44,941 nt of DNA from Syntrophobacteraceae bacterium. GTDB lineage: Bacteria > Desulfobacterota > Syntrophobacteria > Syntrophobacterales > Syntrophobacteraceae. A program made the position numbers and the translations under genes. The notes beneath the pieces are model-generated. The model was not told the DNA's origin, ran no database searches, and saw only the letters and a program-made list of their open reading frames with translations. Positions within the stretch are counted from its first letter, which is position 1; each line of letters starts with the position of its first letter. Positions 1 to 9,500 of this stretch are shown here, in pieces. The DNA lies in NCBI GenBank assembly GCA_025453975.1, contig JALOPI010000040.1, positions 1 through 44,941 on the forward strand. Direction: 5' to 3'.

Positions 1-96
1 CTCATGATCTCCCACATCGACAAGAAGCGCATGGCCCTTGGAATCATGGGCGAGCGTGAGCGCAAGCTCTTCAGCATGGAAGATCGCCGGGCTTAG
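1..96 (+). CDS. C-terminal fragment of an unidentified protein
   Basis: Frame 1 is open from the first base to a TAG at 94-96 and gives 31 residues that end in a charged stretch (GERERKLFSMEDRRA). The gene starts outside the window. The residue composition (Lys/Arg/Glu-rich, no membrane segment) looks like the tail of a soluble protein. I do not recognise the family, and the fragment is too short to assign. It converges on the minus-strand hdr/met operon. Confidence 0.55.
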   Translation, partial: LMISHIDKKRMALGIMGERERKLFSMEDRRA

Positions 97-518
97 GCCT
101 CCAAGTCCGGATCCTCACAGCATGGACTTCCCAGGGTGACGCCCGAGGGGCAGGGAATGAGCGATTCCCCGCCCCCGGTGCCACCTTGGGAGATTCTGCC
201 CCTCGAAAACCTGGATCCCACCCCTCCTCACTCCCTCCCGACCGCAGCTGTGGGAACACCCGGCTGGGCGTCGCGACACTGTGCGATCAGCCTTGAGGGC
301 TCGGCTTCAGCTGTCGGCGAGAATAAAATGCCCGACCGCGTGCTTTCGAACTGAAGGATTCTTCCGTCGTCCCAAGGTGGGGTGCTTGAGGCAGGAAAAG
401 CCGGGCTCGCTTCGTGAAGCGGTCCGGCTTTCGATGGGTCGCGGTCCATGTGAGGGAGCGTCGCCACCGCGTCGAGGTGTTCCCGGCTGGGCGGCGACGC
501 CACAATGGTTTGGCTTGG
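97..518. other. Intergenic region between convergent genes
   Basis: About 420 bases without a convincing gene. The open frames here lack ribosome-binding sites, overlap one another on both strands and resemble no family I know. The only clear element is the minus-strand terminator hairpin at 397-431. Confidence 0.6.
397..431 (-). terminator. Rho-independent terminator of the hdr/met operon
   Basis: On the minus strand AAAGCCGG pairs with CCGGCTTT, and an inner stem (CGCTTC with GAAGCG) extends the hairpin. The 3' arm runs into TTTT. It lies about 90 bases after the metF stop, as expected for the end of this operon. Confidence 0.7.
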
Positions 519-1454
519 CTAGTCTACCTTGGGCCTTGGATACAGCCCGGCGCGCTCGACGATCTCGGGAACCTTTTCCTCCCACTCGATGGCCATGATG
601 TGGAAGCCCTTGACGCCCTTCACCGTCTTGAGCTCCTCGATCTGCTCCAGAAGAATCTTGATGCCTTCCTCAGCCTGGTTCTCCTTGGGCACGCCCTGAA
701 GGCGCTTGATGATCTCTTCGGGGACGTCCATGCCGGGAACCCGGTTCTTCATGTACTTGGCCATGCCCACGCTCTTCATGGGAGTGAGGCCGGCCATGAT
801 GTAGACCTTCTCGTCGAGGCCGCGGTCGCAGATCCCCTGCATCCACTGCTTGAATTTGGGCATGTTGTAGATGCACTGGGTCTGGATGAACTGGGCCCCC
901 GCCGCCACCTTTTTGGCGAGGCGCGGCACACGGATCTCGAAGGGGTCGGCGAAGGGGTTCTCGGCGGCGCCCACAAACAGCCTGGGCTTCATCTTCATCT
1001 CGTGACCGCTCAGGAGCTTCCCCTCGTCGCACATGAGCCGCACCGTCTGGAGCAGCTGAGTGGAGTCCAGGTCGAAGACGTTGGCGGCGTTGGGATGGTC
1101 CCCGAAGCTCTGGTGGTCACCCGTCAGGCACAGCATGGTGTTGATGCCGAAGGACGCCGCGCCCAAAATGTCCGCCTGAGCCGCGATGCGGTTGCGGTCG
1201 CGGGTCACCATCTGCAGAACCGGCTCGAAGCCCATCTGCTTGATGCGGATGCAGGAAGCCAGGCTGCACATGCGCACCACGGCGGTCTGGTTGTCGGTCA
1301 CGTTGATGGCGTCCACGTAATTGCCGATGAGCTTGGCCTTCTCCTCCACCACCTCGCCATTGCAGTCCCGGGGCGGACCGCATTCGGACGTGACGCCGAA
1401 ATGGCCCGCTTTGAATACTTTTTCCAGTCGACTCATGGTTCCGTTCGTGCTCAT
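519..1454 (-). CDS. metF: Methylene-tetrahydrofolate reductase, MetF
   Basis: 311-residue MetF-family flavoprotein. It catalyses the interconversion of methylene- and methyl-tetrahydrofolate, the last step of the methyl branch of the Wood-Ljungdahl pathway. The sequence is of the short anaerobe type without the C-terminal regulatory domain of the eukaryotic enzyme; segments such as NVTDNQTAVVRMCSLAS and LTGDHQSFGDHP sit where the folate/FAD barrel is expected. The start ATG overlaps the stop of metV (ATGA type, 4 bases), so the two are translationally coupled and probably form the MetFV complex known from acetogens. It is the last gene of a six-gene operon with two HdrA and two MvhD proteins, which suggests that its electrons come through or go to those subunits rather than directly from NADH. 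Substrate direction (acetate oxidation or CO2 fixation) cannot be read from the sequence. Confidence 0.93.
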   Translation of the reverse strand: MSTNGTMSRLEKVFKAGHFGVTSECGPPRDCNGEVVEEKAKLIGNYVDAINVTDNQTAVVRMCSLASCIRIKQMGFEPVLQMVTRDRNRIAAQADILGAASFGINTMLCLTGDHQSFGDHPNAANVFDLDSTQLLQTVRLMCDEGKLLSGHEMKMKPRLFVGAAENPFADPFEIRVPRLAKKVAAGAQFIQTQCIYNMPKFKQWMQGICDRGLDEKVYIMAGLTPMKSVGMAKYMKNRVPGMDVPEEIIKRLQGVPKENQAEEGIKILLEQIEELKTVKGVKGFHIMAIEWEEKVPEIVERAGLYPRPKVD

Positions 1455-2119
1455 ATCTGGGAAACCTCCTTGATGATCTTGCGCGGTCCACCGTCACGGC
1501 TCTTGGCCCAGTCCTTGGGATCCATGGGCTTCTCGAAACGATCCAGCTGATTCAGCTCCTTGAGCCGTTCATAGATGAGATGCCAGCCGCAGTCGGTTTC
1601 CTTGCTCACTTCGCACTTGCCGCTGGCCGAGCCGCCACAGGGACCGTTGGACATGCGCTTGGAGCACCTGGCGATGGGACAGATGCCGCCCGTGGAGGCC
1701 AGGAGACAGTCGCCGCACGCCTGGCAGCGCTCGGTCCACTCGCCCTTGGACTCGGTGACGCCGATGAAGCAGGTGTTGACCCCGGGGAGCACGGGCTTGC
1801 CGCGGTAGGTCTCGGCCATGAACTGGATGCCGGCACCACAGGCCAGGGAAACAAGAGCGTCATACTGGGCCACGGTGTCCGCAGCCCCGTCGACGTAGGG
1901 GTGGTCGCACTGGCGCGTCAGGCTGATCTCATCCACCACCGTGTCCTGCCCCGCCTGCTTGAAATACATGCGCAGAGCGGAGGCCAGGATCTGGGCCTCC
2001 TTCATGCCGCCCGCCTCGCAGACGGTCACGCAGCCGTCGCAGCCCGCCACCAGGACCTTCTTGTGATCCTTGACTGTGTCGATGATCTCTTCGATCGGTT
2101 TCAATTTGGCGATGATCAT
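1451..2119 (-). CDS. metV: MetV, zinc/iron-sulfur partner of MetF
   Basis: 222-residue MetV-type protein (methylene-tetrahydrofolate reductase C-terminal catalytic domain family). Residues 25-36 carry CDGCVTVCEAGG, and the C-terminal third holds a dense cysteine cluster (CQACGDC, CPIARC, GPCGG, KCEV, DCGW) that is the hallmark of this family. In Moorella and relatives MetV binds MetF and links it to HdrA/MvhD-type electron carriers. The start at 2119 follows a good ribosome-binding site (GGAGGG, about 6 bases before ATG). The gene lies 20 bases after the mvhD stop and overlaps metF by 4 bases, so it is clearly part of the same transcript. Which cysteines bind zinc and which bind Fe-S is not determinable here. 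Confidence 0.9.
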   Translation of the reverse strand: MIIAKLKPIEEIIDTVKDHKKVLVAGCDGCVTVCEAGGMKEAQILASALRMYFKQAGQDTVVDEISLTRQCDHPYVDGAADTVAQYDALVSLACGAGIQFMAETYRGKPVLPGVNTCFIGVTESKGEWTERCQACGDCLLASTGGICPIARCSKRMSNGPCGGSASGKCEVSKETDCGWHLIYERLKELNQLDRFEKPMDPKDWAKSRDGGPRKIIKEVSQI

Positions 2120-2139
2120 GCAATTCCCTCCGTGAGCCG

Positions 2140-2568
2140 CTAGGCGGCCTTCTTCTTGGCTGTCCTCAGGGGACTGGGCCCCAGCTTGCGAATGATCTCG
2201 GTGAACTCCCGGGCGATCTCGGCGAACCTCGGGCCCTGCCCGGCGGAGAGGTTGTACATGGCCACGCGCTCGCTCCCCACGCCGATCTTATCCAGAATCT
2301 CCTTAACGTAGGCCACTCGCTTCTTCGCCCGCAAATTGCCCACCTGGTAATGGCAGTCGCCCTCCAGACATCCCGCTACATAAACGCCGTCCGCTCCATT
2401 CTCCAGGGCTTTCATCATGTGGATGACATCCACACGGCCGCTGCAGGGGAGCTTCACAATCCGCACATTGGTCGGGTAACTCAACCTCATGGAACCTGCC
2501 AGGTCCGCGGCGGAGTACGCTCAGTAGCTGCAGCAAAACGCAACAACGATCGGTTCGAAATCTTGCAT
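2140..2568 (-). CDS. mvhD: MvhD-type electron-transfer subunit, selenoprotein (Sec16)
   Basis: 142 residues when the in-frame TGA at 2521-2523 is read as selenocysteine. From ATG 2568 the protein begins MQDFEPIVVAFCCSY-U-AYSAADLAG. This aligns with the MvhD motif FLCNWC-AYAGADLAG of the paralogue at 5690-6448, so U occupies the second cysteine of CNWC. The second conserved motif, GCLEGDCHY, keeps its cysteine. MvhD is a small [2Fe-2S] protein that passes electrons to HdrA. The start overlaps the hdrA stop (TAATG), which supports this upstream start; a start at the ATG at 2488-2490, after the TGA, would remove the conserved N-terminal motif. A hairpin suitable as a bacterial SECIS lies 14 bases after the TGA. 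No other disruption is seen, so a pseudogene or sequencing error is less likely than Sec. Confidence 0.88.
2492..2506 (-). promoter_or_regulatory. Candidate bacterial SECIS hairpin, mvhD
   Basis: On the mRNA strand GGACCU pairs with AGGUUC (one G-U pair) around the loop GGC. The stem begins 14 bases after the UGA codon, and the loop opens with G. Spacing and guanine-first loop match what is known for bacterial SECIS elements read by SelB. The stem is short, so this is weaker than the one in the paralogue. Confidence 0.6.
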
Positions 2569-5500
2569 TACATGACTCCTTCCAAAAGGGCCTCAACGTT
2601 CTCCAATACCTGGTCGTCTTCGTAATGGGACAGCTGGATCACCTTGGCTGGACATTCGGAAACGCAGACACCGCATCCCTGGCAAAGGGCCTCGTTGATC
2701 TCGGACACGTTGTCCTCATTGATCTGCGGCACGCCGTAGGGACAGCTCATGACGCACACGAGGCAGGCGGCGCACTTGGACTGGTCCACGTGAGCCACGG
2801 CTCCGCCCACGCTCAGGTACTTTCCGGCCAGGAAGGACGTGGCCCGGGACGAGGCGGCCAGAGCCTGGGTGATGGTCTCGCTGATGAGCTTCGGCGAGTG
2901 GGCCGTACCGCAGAGGTAAATTCCCTCGGACGAGAAATCCACCGGGCGAAGCTTGGCGTGCGCCTCGATGAAATACCCGAAGGCGTTGCGGGGCACCTTG
3001 AGCTGCGTCGCCAGCTCATCGGTCTCGGCGGCCAGCGTGGCGGCGCTCAGGATGACGGCATCCGCCTTCATCTTGACGGGCCGCTGGAGCACGTGATCCG
3101 TGAAGGTGACTTCAAGCCCGCCTCCGTTCCGGCTCACCTCGGGCGGATTGTCCAGGTCAAACCGGGAGAACACAATGCCCTTGCGGCGAGCCTCGGTGTA
3201 GTAATCCTCCAGCATGCCGTACATCCTCATGTCGCGGTAAAGGATATAGACATCCGTCTCGGGGCTCAGCTCCTTGATCTGCAGGGCGTGCTTGACGGCG
3301 CTCTGGCAGCAGATGCGGCTGCAGTTGGGGTTCTCCTCGTTGCGGGAGCCCACGCACTGGACCATGACCACCCGCTCCCACTTGGACGGGTCCTGGCCGT
3401 TGGTGGGATGGTGCAGGAGATGATCCAGCTCGAGCTGCGTCATGACCCCATCCTGCCCGTAAGCGAATTCCCGTGGCTGGTACTCATGGGCGCCCGTGGC
3501 GACGATGGCCACGCCATGCTGGATGGTGTGCTCCTTCTGATCGGCAACGGTCAGCACCTTGCTCGTGAAATTGCCTTTATAGCCTTTGAAAAGAGCTATC
3601 TTGGCATTGGTGAAGACCTTGATCTTTTCGTTGGAGGTGACGTCGGCAATGAGCTTGTCGATGTAGGGCTGGACGTCGAGCCCCTCGATGGTCCGGGACA
3701 CCTTCCGGGCGAGGCCGCCGAGCTGCTGCTCCTTCTCGACCACGGTCACGTCATAGCCCTGCTGGGCCAGGTTCAAAGCCGCGTTCATTCCGGCGATGCC
3801 GCCGCCCACCACCAGGCCGCTCTGCTTGATCTCCACCTTCTTTTCGCTGAGGGGCTTGAGCAGCGCGGACCGGGCCACGGCCATGCGCACCAGGTCCTTG
3901 GCCTTGTCGGTGGCCTTTACCTTGTCGTTCATGTGCACCCAGGAATCCTGGTTGCGGATGTTGGCCATGTCGAAGAGGTACTTGTTGAGGCCGATGTCGA
4001 GGAGGGTCTCCCGGAAGAGGGCCTCATGGGTGAGGGGCGTACAGGCGGCCACCACCATGCGGTTGATGCCCTTCTCCTTGATGACCTCGCCCATGCGCAC
4101 CTGGGTATCCTGAGAGCAGGTGAAGAGGTTGTCCTCCACATGGACGACGTGGGGCAGGGAGCGGGCGTACTCGCGCACCGCCGGAACGTCCACGAAGCCG
4201 CCGATGTTGATGCCGCAGTTGCAGACGAAGACCCCGATCCTGGGCTCCTCCTCGCTCACGTCGCGCTCGGCGGGAAGCTCGCGGGTCCGGGTCAGGGTGT
4301 AGCGGGATTCACTCAGGAGCGCGCTGGTGCCCGCCGCGGCTCCGGAGGCCTCCATGACGGACTGGGGAATGTCCTTGGGGGCCTGAAGGGTACCGCAGAC
4401 ATAAATGCCGGGACGACTGGTGGCCACGGGCAGAAAGCCGTCCGTCGCCGCGAAGTTGTGCTTATTGAGGTCGATCCCCAGCTTGTTGGCCATCTCGATG
4501 GTCTGCTGCCCCACCTCGAAGCCCACGGAGAGAACGACCATGTCGAACACTTCCTCTTTCTGCTCGCCCTTCTCCGTCGTATAGCTCAGCTTGAGATCGG
4601 AGTCGCCCTCGGGCTCGATGGAGTGCACCCGGGACCGGATGAACCGTACTCCGTGGTCCTTGGCACGGTTGTAATACTGCTCGAACTCCTTCCCGTAAGT
4701 CCGCATGTCCATGTAGAAAATCGCCGTATCGAGCCCGTGGTGCGCGTGCTCCTTGGCGATGACCGCCTCCTTGATGGCGTACATGCAGCAGACGGCCGAG
4801 CAGTAGGAGTTGTCGCAGGCGTTGATGTTACGGGAGCCGACGCACTGGAGCCAGGCGATCTTCTTGGGCTCTTCGCGGTCGTACGGCCGCATGAGATGAC
4901 CGCGGTAAGGACCGGAGGCGCTCAGGATGCGCTCGAACTCGAGGCTCGTCACCACGTTGGGGAAGTTGATGTAATTGTAGGTGTCGAACTTGGACGGGTT
5001 GAAGACGTCGTTGCCGGGGGCCAGGATGACGGATCCCACCTGGACCTGCTGCGTCTTGGGCTGGTCGTCGTAGTGGATGGCTTCGGCCAGGCACACCTTC
5101 TCGCACAGGCCGCAGCCGATGCAGACGCCGCGATCGATGGCGAAGCCACGCGGGATGGCCTGCGGGTAGCGCATGTAGGTCGCTTCGCGCAGGTCCAGCT
5201 TCTCGTTGAACTCATTCACCGCCGTGGCGGGGCAGACGGAGCGGCACTGACCGCAGGCCGTGCACGCCGCCAGATCGATGTAGCGAGGCTGGGACTTGAG
5301 GGTGACGGTGAAATTCCCCGCATCGCCATCGATGGCCTCGATCTCGCTGTTGGTGATGATATCGATGTTCAAATGACGGCCCACCTCCACCAGCTTGGGG
5401 GAGATGATGCACATGGCGCAGTCGTTGGTGGGAAAGGTCTTGTCCAACTGAGCCATGATGCCGCCGATGGTGGGCGACTTGTCCACCAGGTAGACCAGGT

Positions 5501-5600
5501 AGCCGGAGTTGGCCAGGTCCAGAGACGCCTGCATTCCGGCGACTCCGGCACCGACGACCATGGCGGCCCCTATTTTTTGGTTCCCTTGCTGTGCTGCCAT
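2568..5600 (-). CDS. hdrA: Long HdrA-like flavin/iron-sulfur electron-transfer protein (double module)
   Basis: 1010 residues, about 350 more than classical HdrA. An N-terminal module (about 1-450) has an FAD site (VVGAGVAG near 15), two ferredoxin clusters (CTACGQCRSVCP near 112, CIGCGLCEKVCL near 160) and the HdrA cysteine set (CVGS...YCSAVCC). A complete HdrA follows: the N-terminal HdrA domain starts at VCNCGINIGG (near 462), a second FAD site VVGGGIAGMNAAL is near 597, a second cysteine set CVGS...CSRICC is near 750, and two C-terminal [4Fe-4S] motifs are near 943 and 973. HdrA carries the bifurcating flavin in heterodisulfide reductase complexes, so two FAD sites here may give two branch points. 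A ribosome-binding site (AAGAGGAA) precedes ATG 5600. The stop overlaps the mvhD start by one base. No HdrB or HdrC is nearby. Function as part of a MetFV reductase complex is inferred from the operon. Confidence 0.9.
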   Translation of the reverse strand: MAAQQGNQKIGAAMVVGAGVAGMQASLDLANSGYLVYLVDKSPTIGGIMAQLDKTFPTNDCAMCIISPKLVEVGRHLNIDIITNSEIEAIDGDAGNFTVTLKSQPRYIDLAACTACGQCRSVCPATAVNEFNEKLDLREATYMRYPQAIPRGFAIDRGVCIGCGLCEKVCLAEAIHYDDQPKTQQVQVGSVILAPGNDVFNPSKFDTYNYINFPNVVTSLEFERILSASGPYRGHLMRPYDREEPKKIAWLQCVGSRNINACDNSYCSAVCCMYAIKEAVIAKEHAHHGLDTAIFYMDMRTYGKEFEQYYNRAKDHGVRFIRSRVHSIEPEGDSDLKLSYTTEKGEQKEEVFDMVVLSVGFEVGQQTIEMANKLGIDLNKHNFAATDGFLPVATSRPGIYVCGTLQAPKDIPQSVMEASGAAAGTSALLSESRYTLTRTRELPAERDVSEEEPRIGVFVCNCGINIGGFVDVPAVREYARSLPHVVHVEDNLFTCSQDTQVRMGEVIKEKGINRMVVAACTPLTHEALFRETLLDIGLNKYLFDMANIRNQDSWVHMNDKVKATDKAKDLVRMAVARSALLKPLSEKKVEIKQSGLVVGGGIAGMNAALNLAQQGYDVTVVEKEQQLGGLARKVSRTIEGLDVQPYIDKLIADVTSNEKIKVFTNAKIALFKGYKGNFTSKVLTVADQKEHTIQHGVAIVATGAHEYQPREFAYGQDGVMTQLELDHLLHHPTNGQDPSKWERVVMVQCVGSRNEENPNCSRICCQSAVKHALQIKELSPETDVYILYRDMRMYGMLEDYYTEARRKGIVFSRFDLDNPPEVSRNGGGLEVTFTDHVLQRPVKMKADAVILSAATLAAETDELATQLKVPRNAFGYFIEAHAKLRPVDFSSEGIYLCGTAHSPKLISETITQALAASSRATSFLAGKYLSVGGAVAHVDQSKCAACLVCVMSCPYGVPQINEDNVSEINEALCQGCGVCVSECPAKVIQLSHYEDDQVLENVEALLEGVM

Positions 5601-5689
5601 ATGGATTCCTCTTCTTGAAGAAGCTGTTAGCTGTCAGCCAACGGTCAGCTATTGGCTATCGGGCCTGAGCCGCTGGCTGGGGAAACGTG

Positions 5690-6448
5690 CTAAGCCGCAA
5701 GCCTCACGAATTTGGCCGTCGTACCTTCAAAGCCCTTGAGCTCGGCCTGGCCCCGGCGCTCCAGATCGTTCAGCCTCAAGGACACGGAATAAACCGGAAT
5801 CCCGGTTTTCGCGGCCATTTCGCGAACCGACAGCGGCCCTTCCTTGAGCGACTCCAAAATCAAGGCCTTCTGATATTCGTCCTGCATGGCCAGCTCGGTC
5901 ATGCGGTGATATTCCGCCGGGTCGACCTTGTCGCCGTAGACGTTCTCGTGCTCGGTGACGTGGAGATCCACGCCCGTGAGCCATCGCATGCGCGGGGCGC
6001 GGATGACATTCTCGATGGCCGCCAGCTGCATGGCGTATTGGCCCGCATCGAACGGTCCCAGGGATTTGGTCGTCTCGGTCAGCTCGCTCACGATGTTGGC
6101 GAAGAGCTGGCCTTCGGCGGCGCTCACCCACTTGAGCGCCATGCGGCCCTGGCCGATGCCCGAGAGATCCAGCAGCCGCTTCACGAGATCCATCCTCTTG
6201 GAGGCGTAAACATTACCATCCAGGTAATGGCAGTCTCCGATGTGTCACCCAAACACCGAGACTTGATCGAATCCGCTCTTCAAGCCCTCGATGACGTAGC
6301 TGGGGTCCACACGGCCCGAGCACATGGTCCGGATGACCCGGATGCTCGATGGATACTGGAACCGGGACACTCCCGCCAGGTCCGCCCCCGCGTAGGCACA
6401 CCAGTTGCACAAGAACGCCAGAATCTTCGGTTCAAACGCTTCACTCAT
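5690..6448 (-). CDS. mvhD: MvhD-type subunit fused to a winged-helix-like domain, selenoprotein (Sec68)
   Basis: 252 residues when the in-frame TGA at 6245-6247 is read as selenocysteine. Without that, the gene splits into a 67-residue head and a 167-residue tail, both clearly MvhD. The head has FLCNWCAYAGADLAG and MCSGRVDP; across the TGA it reads VFG-U-HIGDCHY, matching the family motif AGCxxGDCHY, so U replaces the conserved first cysteine. Residues up to about 150 finish the MvhD domain. The last 75 residues (KALILESLKEGPLSVREMAA, then IPVYSVSLRLNDLERRG) resemble a winged helix-turn-helix. ATG 6448 has GGGAGAG 7 bases upstream and is preferred to the TTG two codons earlier. A strong SECIS hairpin follows the TGA. 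It lies between two hdrA genes. Confidence 0.88.
6211..6229 (-). promoter_or_regulatory. Bacterial SECIS hairpin, mvhD/HTH gene
   Basis: On the mRNA strand a perfect 7-bp stem (CAUUACC with GGUAAUG) closes the loop UGGAU, starting 15 bases after the UGA. The G at loop position 2 and the distance agree with known SelB-binding SECIS hairpins such as that of E. coli fdhF. The stem codes for conserved-protein sequence at the same time. Confidence 0.82.
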
Positions 6449-6558
6449 CGGCAATCTCTCCCTGTGAAATGTAAGGGTCCCAGGGGAGGGAAGCGGCCGG
6501 CGGCGGTCGCCGGCGCGCTCTCCGACCCTGATGGTCTGGCTTCATGCCCTGCGAGAGG

Positions 6559-9500
6559 CTATTTCTGGCCCCCGGCGTGGATGGCCGCAAGGATCTGCCT
6601 GTCCCTGAAATGCTTCATATCGATGGTCTGCTGCGGGCAGGCCGCCGCGCAGATGCCGCACCCCTTGCAGGAAGCGGAGATGTTCTCGGCCCGATACCCC
6701 TTGCCATGCACCTTCACCAGCCGGATGGCGCTGAAGGGGCAGGAAGCCTCGCAAAGCCCGCAGCCGATGCACCCTTCCTCATCCACCACCGAAACGATGG
6801 GCTCCACCTCGACCTTGGCCTGGGTCAGGACATTGGCGGCGCGGGACGCGGCGGCCTGGGCCTGGGCGATGGACTCTTCGATGGGCTTCGGGTAGTGAGC
6901 CAGACCCGCCACGAAGACGCCGTCGGTGGCGAAATCCACCGGACGCAGCTTCATGTGGGCTTCCAGGTAGAAGGCGTCGGCGTTCAACGGCACCTTGTAG
7001 AATTTGCCCAGCGCGCCGTCGTCCTTGGAAACCAGAGCCGTCGCGAGGTTCAGGTAGTCCACGTCAAGAGCCACGGGGCGGCCGAGCACGTGGTCCGTGA
7101 CGGTGACGCGAATCTTCTCCTTGCCGTCCACCGTCGCCTTTTCCACCACCGGCTTGCTCTCGAGGGAGTATCGCACAAAAATGACCCCCAGCTCGCGAGC
7201 CTTCCGGTAAAGCTCCTCCCGCTGTCCGTAAGCTCGAAGGTCGCGATAGAGGATGAAAACGTCCATGTCCTCGTTTTGGGTCTTGCACTCGATGGCCTGC
7301 TGAAGCGACGCCGTGCAGCAGATCTTGGAGCAGTAAGGGCGCTGCGGCTCGCGGGATCCCACGCACTGGATGAAGGCCACCGCCTCGGCTTCCTTGAGCC
7401 TCTGGGGCTCCTTCTCGAAAAGCGCCTCCAGATCGTGCCACTTGGTGACCCGGTCGCTCTGGCCGTACAGGTATTCCTCGGGAGTGAGGGAATGCGCTCC
7501 CGTGGCCAGCACCACGACGCCATGGGGCACTTCCTGCTCGGAGCCGTTGGTCTTGACCGTCGTGAAGAAATTGCCCACAAAGCCCGAAACCCCTGTGACG
7601 GCGGAATTGAGCAGGACCTCAATCCTGTCGTGCTTCTCAACGCGGTCCACCAGAGCCTTCACGTAGGCCCCGATGTCCTCGCCCTTCCAGGAGCGCTTCA
7701 CCTTGAGGGCGTGTCCGCCCAGGTATTCCTTCTTCTCAACGATGGTGGTCTTGAAGCCCTGGTCGGCCAGATTGAGAGCCGCGCTCATCCCCGCCACGCC
7801 ACCGCCGATGACGAGGGCATCGTGATTGAGCTCGACCTCGAGCTTCTCGATGGGCTCGAGGAGCGCCACCTTGGCCACGGCCATGCGCACCAGATCCTTG
7901 GCTTTGTCCGTGGCCTTCTCGGGCTCGGCCTGGTGCACCCAGGAATCCTGGTCCCGGATGTTGGCGAGCTCGAAAAGATACTTATTCAGACCCGCCTCCC
8001 GGATGGTTTCCTGGAACAGGGGCTCGTGGGTCCTGGGCGTGCAAGCCGCCACCACCACGCGGTTGAGCCGATGCTCCTTGATGGCCTCGCGGATGATGAG
8101 CTGCGTGTCGGCGCTGCAGGTGAAGAGGTTGTTGGCCACGTAGGCCACGTTGGGCAGCGTGGCCGCATATTCCCGCACGGCGGGCACGTCCACGACGCTG
8201 GCGATGTTGATGCCACAGTGACAAACGAAAACGCCGATGCGCGGCTCATCGCCGGCGACGGGCACTTCGTCGGGGTAGGTCTTCTTCTGGGTGAGGGTAT
8301 TCCGGGCCGAAGACAGGGTCGCCGCGGAGGCGGCCGATGCCGCGGAGGCCTCCATGACCGAGTAGGGGATGTCCTTGGGGCCCGTGGCCGCGCCGCAGGC
8401 GAAGACGCCCTGACGGGACGTGCCCACCGGAGAAAAGCAGCTGGCGGAAACGAATCCGTCGCTGTCCACCTCGATGCCCAGGCGGGCCGCCGTCTCCTTC
8501 ACGTCTCCGGCCACTTCGAGGCCGATGGAGAGCACCACCATGTCGAACACTTCGCTCTTCATCTCGCCGGTGTCGTCGACGTAGCTGATCTCCAGATCCT
8601 CTGACCCGGGCGCCACCGCGTCGATGCTGTGGACGCGGGAGCGGATGAAACGGACGCCCGTCTCGTTCCTGGCGCGGTCATAGTAGCGCTCGAACTCCTT
8701 GCCGTAAGTCCGCATGTCCATGAAGAAAATGGCCGTGTCCAGATCGCCGTGGGCATGCTCCTTGGCGATGACGGCCTCCTTGATGGCGTACATGCAGCAA
8801 ACGCCGGAGCAATAGGGATGAGCGCCGTGCTGCGTGTCGCGGGAGCCCACGCACTGGAGCCAGGCGATCTTCCTGGGGGCTTCCTTGTCGGATGGGCGCA
8901 CCAGGTGGCCCTCGTAGGGACCCGAAGCGCTCAGGATGCGCTCAAACTCCATGCTCGTCACGACGTTCCGGAGCTTGCCATAGCCATAGTCGTAAACGGC
9001 GGGATTGAACGGCTTGAAGCCGGGAGAGAGGATGACCGAGCCCACCTCGATCTTGTGGAGCTGGCTCGTCTGGTTGAAATCGACGGCGCCGGCGGGGCAG
9101 AACTTTTCGCAGGCCTTGCACTTGCCCTTGTCGAAATAGATGCAGTTCTCCTCGTCGATGGCGTACTTGAGGGGAACCGCCTGGGGGTATTTGACGTAGG
9201 CCGCCTTGCGCTTTCCAATGCCCTCGTTGAACTCGTCATCCACTTTCTTGGGGCATTTTTCGGCGCAGATCCCGCAGGCGATGCACTTTTCCATATCGAC
9301 GTAACGGGGATACTGGCGCACGGTGGCCAGGAATTTCCCCGCCTCGCCCTTAAGCTCCTCGATCTCCGAAAGCGTCATCAGCTCGATATTCAAGTGGCGT
9401 CCGGCCTCCACCAGCTTGGGGGAGAGGATGCACATGGAGCAGTCGTTGGTGGGGAAGGTCTTGTCGAGCTGCGCCATGACGCCGCCAATGGCCGGGGACT

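Noticed and set aside
2625..5618. Long open frame (997 codons) on the plus strand antisense to hdrA
   Set aside because: It is a codon-bias shadow of the GC-rich hdrA gene; its product is rich in His/Gly/Val repeats without any domain, and hdrA on the other strand is certain.
6193..6247. Frameshift or nonsense mutation splitting an mvhD gene
   Set aside because: The TGA replaces a conserved cysteine, the frame is unchanged on both sides and a SECIS hairpin follows, so selenocysteine is the better explanation.
6544..8604. Plus-strand open frame antisense to the second hdrA
   Set aside because: Same shadow effect; no ribosome-binding site, no family resemblance.
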